Shown here in pieces: positions 59,698 through 64,000 of a DNA stretch of 64,000 nucleotides. The stretch is taken from assembly GCA_018894105.1 (NCBI GenBank), contig CM032120.1, forward strand, positions 25,938,710-26,002,709, in the 5' to 3' direction. The notes beneath the pieces were generated by a model, which was not told the origin of the DNA, did not search any database, and worked only from the letters and a program-made list of their open reading frames with translations. The DNA comes from Jacaranda mimosifolia (lineage: Eukaryota; Streptophyta; Magnoliopsida; Lamiales; Bignoniaceae). A program made the translations under genes and the position numbers. Each line of letters begins with the position of its first letter. Position 1 is the stretch's first letter.

Positions 59698-61322
59698 CAC
59701 TACAAGAAAACATGCTTTTTACTATAATATTTTTCACTTCACTAAAAATAATGTAGTAAAAAAGAATTATTGACTATGATTTTACTATTGTAGTATAAAA
59801 TTTCAAAAGTGTGGTAAAAGTTATTTTAAATACTACACTTCATCTTATCGTAGCAAAAAATATACTTATTTACTACAATTTTTGTATGAGGTAAATAATA
59901 TTGTACATTTACTACAATTTTATATAAACTGTAGCAAAAGGTTGATGAATTAACCATACTTTTTCATTAGTGAAGTAAAAACAATGAAACTTGTGAAAAT
60001 TTGAAGGCAAAGATTAAGATCTTAAATCAAAAAAAAATTCACTAGAAAAGAAGAAACATATGTTGGAAGTAATGCTTAATAAATAATATTCAAGGTAAAT
60101 TAAAAAATTGCTTCCAATTTTTATTATTAAAATATTAATTAATTAAATTCTAAATTAACAAATAAAACCCCCAAAAAATTCCTAACTACTCATGGTTTTA
60201 ATTAATAAAAGTAGAGGGTAAAGTAAAAAATTCTCTCTAATTTTTATTATTAACAAATATTTTATTAATTAAAATACTTAATGTAGCTAACTAGCAAAGT
60301 TCCTCAAAACAGTAAGAAAACCCCAAATTTGGAGGCAAAATAAATATTTGTCTTCAATAACTTTTATTATTAAAAAAAAGTTGATTAAGTAATCAAATAT
60401 ATTTAAATTTGCTAATTAATAACAAAGTGATCATTAGCCTAGTGGCATCACTTTAGCACACATAAGAATAAGGTTAAGAGTTCAAATCCTAATAAGCTCC
60501 TACTGTCCATGTATATATAAATAAAAAAGTAAGCTCCCCAAATTAATTGGTTTTTACTACATTTAATTGTGGTGAAAAATAGTTTAAGTATTTACTACAC
60601 TTTTCAAAATGTGGCAATTAACTACTATATACTACACATTTTTTACTGTAGTAAAAGATAGTGGTGTATTTGGTAGCTTTTTTCCACACATTAAATTTTT
60701 AGTAATTGAAGATAATTTTGTAGCAAAAGTCAATTACCACGATTAAAAAAACGTAGCGAAGCTTTTACCTCGCCTGCAATGCCTACGGTTAGAAAAGTGT
60801 AGCACAAGTGTTGTTAATACCTTTTTACTACACGCTCGTTGCTTGGAATGATGTGATTAGAAGTGATATATAAGCAAATGATATATTTTAAGCCCATTAG
60901 GATAGAATATTTTAATTTTATGTTTGGTTGGTATGATTAGTATATAAATAAATTAAAATATAATATATAAATTTACTATTATATCCTTTATATTTTTTAA
61001 TAAGTTTTTCATAATTTTCTCATTCTTTCCCATTTTTAGAATCATGGTTTAATTGAAAATAAGATTAAAAAAAATAGACCTTATTAAATCTTTGTAATTC
61101 TTATCACACCTAATCAAGTCTTCCCCCCCTTGATCCATTTTCAAAAGCAACAATAAATAATGTAAGGCCTAGGATTTATCAAGAGCTTTTATCAATTGAA
61201 ACAAACATTAAAAGAAGCTTGATTAGGTATGTATCACACCTAATCAAGCCAAGCAAATAAGGCCTTAATAACTATTTACTACAAATAATTAACCATAGTA
61301 AAAAGCATATTTTTTTGTAGTG
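59698..61322. mobile_element. Non-autonomous CACTA element nested in Copia-2
   Basis: Begins CACTACAAGAAAACATGCTT and ends in a sequence whose complement is CACTACAAAAAAATATGCTT. CGC flanks both ends (59695-59697 and 61323-61325), the 3-bp target duplication. Length 1625 bp. Subterminal repeats are TACTACA/TGTAGTA-type, different from the GTGACATTT units of the CACTA element at 1058-4638, so the two belong to different families. No transposase coding. Confidence 0.93.
60420..60530 (+). repeat. tRNA-derived SINE-like sequence
   Basis: TAGCCTAGTGG (60435-60445) fits the pol III A box, and GAGTTCAAATCC (60478-60489) fits the B box, 32 bases further on. Both are followed by a pyrimidine-rich stretch and 'gtatatataaataaaaaa'. 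This is the layout of plant tRNA-related SINEs. It lies inside the nested CACTA element. The 5' and 3' limits and target duplication are not resolved. Confidence 0.45.
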
Positions 61323-61515
61323 CGCCATGATCTAATATTAGTAATTTTTACTGGACCAGACTGTGTTGGTAGTCTTGTCTCATTGCCGTATTTCTTTTCT
61401 TTAAATTGTTGCCACAATCAAAATCTTTTTGTAATTTAGCCCGAGAGTCGTTTTCTCAAACTTTACTTTTTATTTTGTTTTAAAATTACAATTAATATTT
61501 ATCCAAGTGGGAGAA

Positions 61516-61966
61516 TGTTGGAATTTTATTCCAATATATGGACTTCTATTAATTGAATTTGTTTTCTAATAAAATAAAAATGGGCTAAATTAATACAGTT
61601 AATGAGATAGACTCATAGGGCCTAATATTTTGACGTAATGTTTTAAGGCTTTTTTCTAAACAAACTTGGTATGACAGTTGGTGTAGGCCCAATTTTAGAG
61701 GCCCATGATGGGAGGGCTTTCTAGGGTTTTATCTTATATATATTGTGGTTAGGTCCCCTCTCCACTTCGAGTTTTATATTTCTATCCCATTAAAGCTATC
61801 AAATGGTTTGTGTGAGAAGGAGATGAAGACTTAGCAATCAATCGCGAAATTGCGGGAATCATTGATTATCACTCTCATGGCTCAAACAGGTATGTAAATA
61901 AATCAATCTATTTATAATGTTTTGATTTCATGGATATGTGCATTTTGAGTTAAATTATTTCTTACA
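61516..61966 (+). repeat. 3' LTR of Copia-2
   Basis: 451 bp, TGTTGG...CTTACA, direct repeat of 54517-54969, followed by the TACAT target duplication. Confidence 0.93.
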
Positions 61967-61971
61967 TACAT

Positions 61972-62745
61972 TGCTATAAATGTCTACAAGAAGTTTTGAG
62001 GAGGTTATCCTATAAATATTTTTTGAAATATTCTAGAAATGTTCTTGGAGAGTTCTGGAAAAAAAATTATTAGTTTTAGTTTTTACTATTTATTTGGGGA
62101 AATAGAAAGTATAAATAGAGGTCATGAGCTTATTTGTAATTATTTCGACTTTGCATGAAAGTTTCCTTGGAAAAGTTAGTGAAAAAATTGCCTGTAACAA
62201 TTAACATAAAAAAAATTCATGTTAAAACAAATAAAGGATATAAATGAGTAATAATTTATAAAAGAAGAGGGTGACCACACTCCTAATTTTTCAAGACTCA
62301 AAAATAAATTTGTTTGGATAAAATATGGTATTCAACAATTGGCACTACTATCACATTTATTTTCTCGTTATCATTAATAAGATATTATATTCAATCCTCT
62401 TAAAATATGAATTATTTTGAAGCCTTCTGCATGTCATTGACATACTATACAAATTTCAATTTTTTTTTTTTAGGAAAATTAACTTTTTTCTTTGAATTTT
62501 GGCTCATTAATTCATTTTTACTTCATTAATTATTATATATTATTGTGTAATACTCATATAGTTTTAATCAGCAGTAGAAGTAGTTTTTATGAATAATAAA
62601 TGCAAAATATTATGGAGTAGTGAATGATTCAAATACCATGAAAATAAATAAGTGAAAATAGAGGATTCTTTTGAAATACATTGCCATGGGATGTGGGTAG
62701 GGAACAATGCATTCGTAATCAAGAGGCACTACTACGATCAACTTA
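61972..62745. other. AT-rich spacer
   Basis: No gene or repeat that I can assign. The segment at about 61972-62130 ('aagaagttttgaggaggtta', 'gagagttctgg') may be a host or older element fragment. Confidence 0.4.
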
Positions 62746-63064
62746 GAGGGTGTTTGGCAAAATTTATTTAAAAAGTTTTATAAACTTGTACATTTTATAA
62801 GATTTTTTTGGAGCGCTCCAAAAATATAACATGCTATATCTTTTTTTAAGAATAAATTCTTAAAGTATTTTGATAAAATAAGATATTAGAGCTTATAAGA
62901 TATTAGTAACGATAATTTTATAATTAATATGATTAAAATTAAGGAAGCTTGTTAAAATCTTACAAATAAGTTAGGAATTTTTTACTTTTTTAAAAAGAAC
63001 TTATAAGCTTTCTAACATTTTATAAGATATTTTGAGGAGTTTATAAGCTCACACAAACACCCTC
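62746..63064. mobile_element. Tourist-like MITE (PIF/Harbinger type)
   Basis: 319 bp with terminal inverted repeats GAGGGTGTTTG / CAAACACCCTC and TTA on both sides (62743-62745 and 63065-63067), the target preference of PIF/Harbinger elements. The interior is a long imperfect inversion ('tttataagatatt', 'ttataagctt'), so the RNA could fold into an extended hairpin. No coding sequence. Confidence 0.88.
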
Positions 63065-63508
63065 TTAATTATGATAGTGGAAATAAGAATGAAAGTGAAA
63101 TTTTACACAGAAGTGTTTATATTTTTTCCAAGTCGCTTGTGTGTGCAAACTTTTGTAGATGTATGCTCCTAGTCTTCTGTTAATCTTAGGTTGCCTCTAG
63201 TAAATTCAAATGAATTATGTTTCTCATATAATAAGATAAATCTTCATGATAAAACAAAAATAGAACCTTTTTTTTTATCAAGTTATATTATTGGTACAAA
63301 TTTAAAATACGAATGTTCTAGTAATAGCTAGAATGTTAAAGGCTTGTTTGCTTGCGATGATAGAATTTGATGTAATTGATAAGTATAAGATTCATTATTT
63401 AAAAAATATATCATTATTATATAATACTTTGTTTGCTTGTTTGGATGACTAATTTGGATATTCTAATTTCAATATACTCGATTGTTTAGATGTTTAGAAT
63501 TGTAAACT
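63065..63508. other. Spacer with possible MITE end
   Basis: No gene. 'aaggcttgtttgcttgcgat' (about 63341) resembles the left end of a hAT/Harbinger-type MITE, but no matching end follows. The repeated 'ttgtttgcttgtttgg' (about 63428) may belong to it. Confidence 0.35.
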
Positions 63509-64000
63509 TTTTTTTTTTTTTTTTTTACTAAAAGGATAAATTTTATTGCAAATCTTTCAGCAAAACATCCAAAATAAACGCAGGAGGACTATGCTCCCAC
63601 AAAACCACTTCAAACATAGAATCAAATGCTCTAGCAATGCAATGAGCAACCTGGTTTGCTGATCACCTAACAAAAGAAACATGACCATCAAGCTCAGCTA
63701 AGAGAGCTTTACATTCATAATTATAGACCCAAATTAAGACAAGTCAAGTGAATTATCATGCATCGCTCTAACCACCACTTCGGAATCCAACTCGAATACT
63801 ATAGGGCTTTGTAAAACATCTTTCGCCCAAATAAGGGCCTCGCGGAAACTCAAGACTTCTGCCATCAACGGTGGAACTTCTCCTTCAAATAGGATCGCTT
63901 TAGCAAACTAAAAGGATCCCAGATCATCTCTCACAATCCATCCAACACCATATTTTGATTTCTAAGAAAAGATTGCAGCATCCACATTACATTTTAGCCA
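63509..64000 (-). mobile_element. LINE 3' end (RNase H region and poly-A), runs off the window
   Basis: On the minus strand the sequence encodes, with several stops, the C-terminal RNase H-like domain common in plant LINE and related reverse-transcriptase ORFs. The pattern is W-x-K-x-N-V-D-A-A, then G-x-G-W-I-V-R-D, A-E-V-L-S-F-R-E-A-L, and E-L-D-S-E-V-V-V. It ends in a stop followed by AATAAAAT and a poly(A) tail (poly-T at 63511-63528 on the plus strand). The body lies beyond the window. Stops at the conserved start of the domain show that it is degenerate. Confidence 0.8.

Larger units (their letters stand above)
54517..61966 (+). mobile_element. Ty1/Copia retrotransposon Copia-2 with a nested CACTA element
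   Basis: Two LTRs of 453 and 451 bp start TGTTGGAATTTTATTCC and end CTTACA. They are flanked by TACAT on both sides. A degenerate tRNA-iMet primer site ('agtatcggagcc') follows the left LTR and a polypurine tract ('aagtgggagaa') precedes the right one. The interior has integrase, reverse transcriptase and RNase H remnants. Without the nested CACTA insertion the length is about 5.8 kb, normal for Copia. A leader region (about 56370-56500) has repeated 'cccaaagggga' motifs. LTR differences and many stops show an old, inactive copy. Confidence 0.95.

Noticed and set aside
1..64000. Bacterial-style operon, phage, CRISPR or toxin-antitoxin system
   Set aside because: All gene structure is eukaryotic (introns, HDEL signal, plant transposons); nothing supports a prokaryotic insert.

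Overview
The window is nuclear DNA from a higher plant, most likely a eudicot. It is AT-rich, its genes are split by GT-AG introns, and it is crowded with plant-type transposons (Copia, CACTA, MULE, hAT, Tourist-like MITE and LINE). It ends in a recognisable plant gene, a Pinin homologue. I cannot name the species. There are no bacterial features and no CRISPR array.

Layout. The first ~35 kb is a degenerate cluster of genes for BiP, the ER-lumenal Hsp70. Two copies look intact. BiP-C (25585-28703, minus) and BiP-D (31057-34099, plus) stand head to head. Each has seven exons of identical length (49, 259, 215, 720, 155, 83 and 484 nt), encodes 654 aa and ends in HDEL. The remaining copies are wrecks: psi-A (7556-8060) and psi-B (11206-12648) are internally deleted, and two further copies survive only as promoter fragments (856-1057 plus 4639-4740, and 20148-24560 with interruptions). 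A small gene for a membrane-anchored coiled-coil protein lies just downstream of BiP-D (34673-34996). Its broken sister lies downstream of psi-B, so the duplicated unit held both genes.

Transposons explain most of the damage. A CACTA element (1058-4638, TSD TAA) sits in one promoter fragment. A 960-bp hAT element (9482-10441) splits the sister of the small gene, and the intact paralogue supplies the empty site. A Copia element (13028-20147) sits in the psi-B promoter and has a non-canonical right junction. A MITE-like element (20297-21012) and a ~2.8-kb insertion (21263-24059) break another BiP promoter copy.

From 35.8 to 42.8 kb lies a Mutator-like element with terminal inverted repeats of about 2 kb and near-perfect hairpins close to its ends. 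It carries the N-terminal part of a mudrA-type transposase facing a plant-mobile-domain (MAIN-like) gene. Both genes are broken. A gene-poor stretch follows, then a complete ten-exon Pinin gene (48394-52295, minus, 422 aa).

The right end holds a Copia element with perfect LTR termini and TSD TACAT (54517-61966). Nested in it is a 1.6-kb non-autonomous CACTA element (TSD CGC), which itself contains a SINE-like pol III box pair. A Tourist-like MITE (TSD TTA) and the poly(A) 3' end of a LINE finish the window.

The main biological interest is the divergent BiP pair. BiP-D keeps a perfect ER-stress element (CGTGG-N9-ATTGG). BiP-C has one mismatch in the matching element. Each protein carries a different substitution at a conserved Hsp70 position. 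All exon boundaries were read by eye from splice signals and paralogue comparison.
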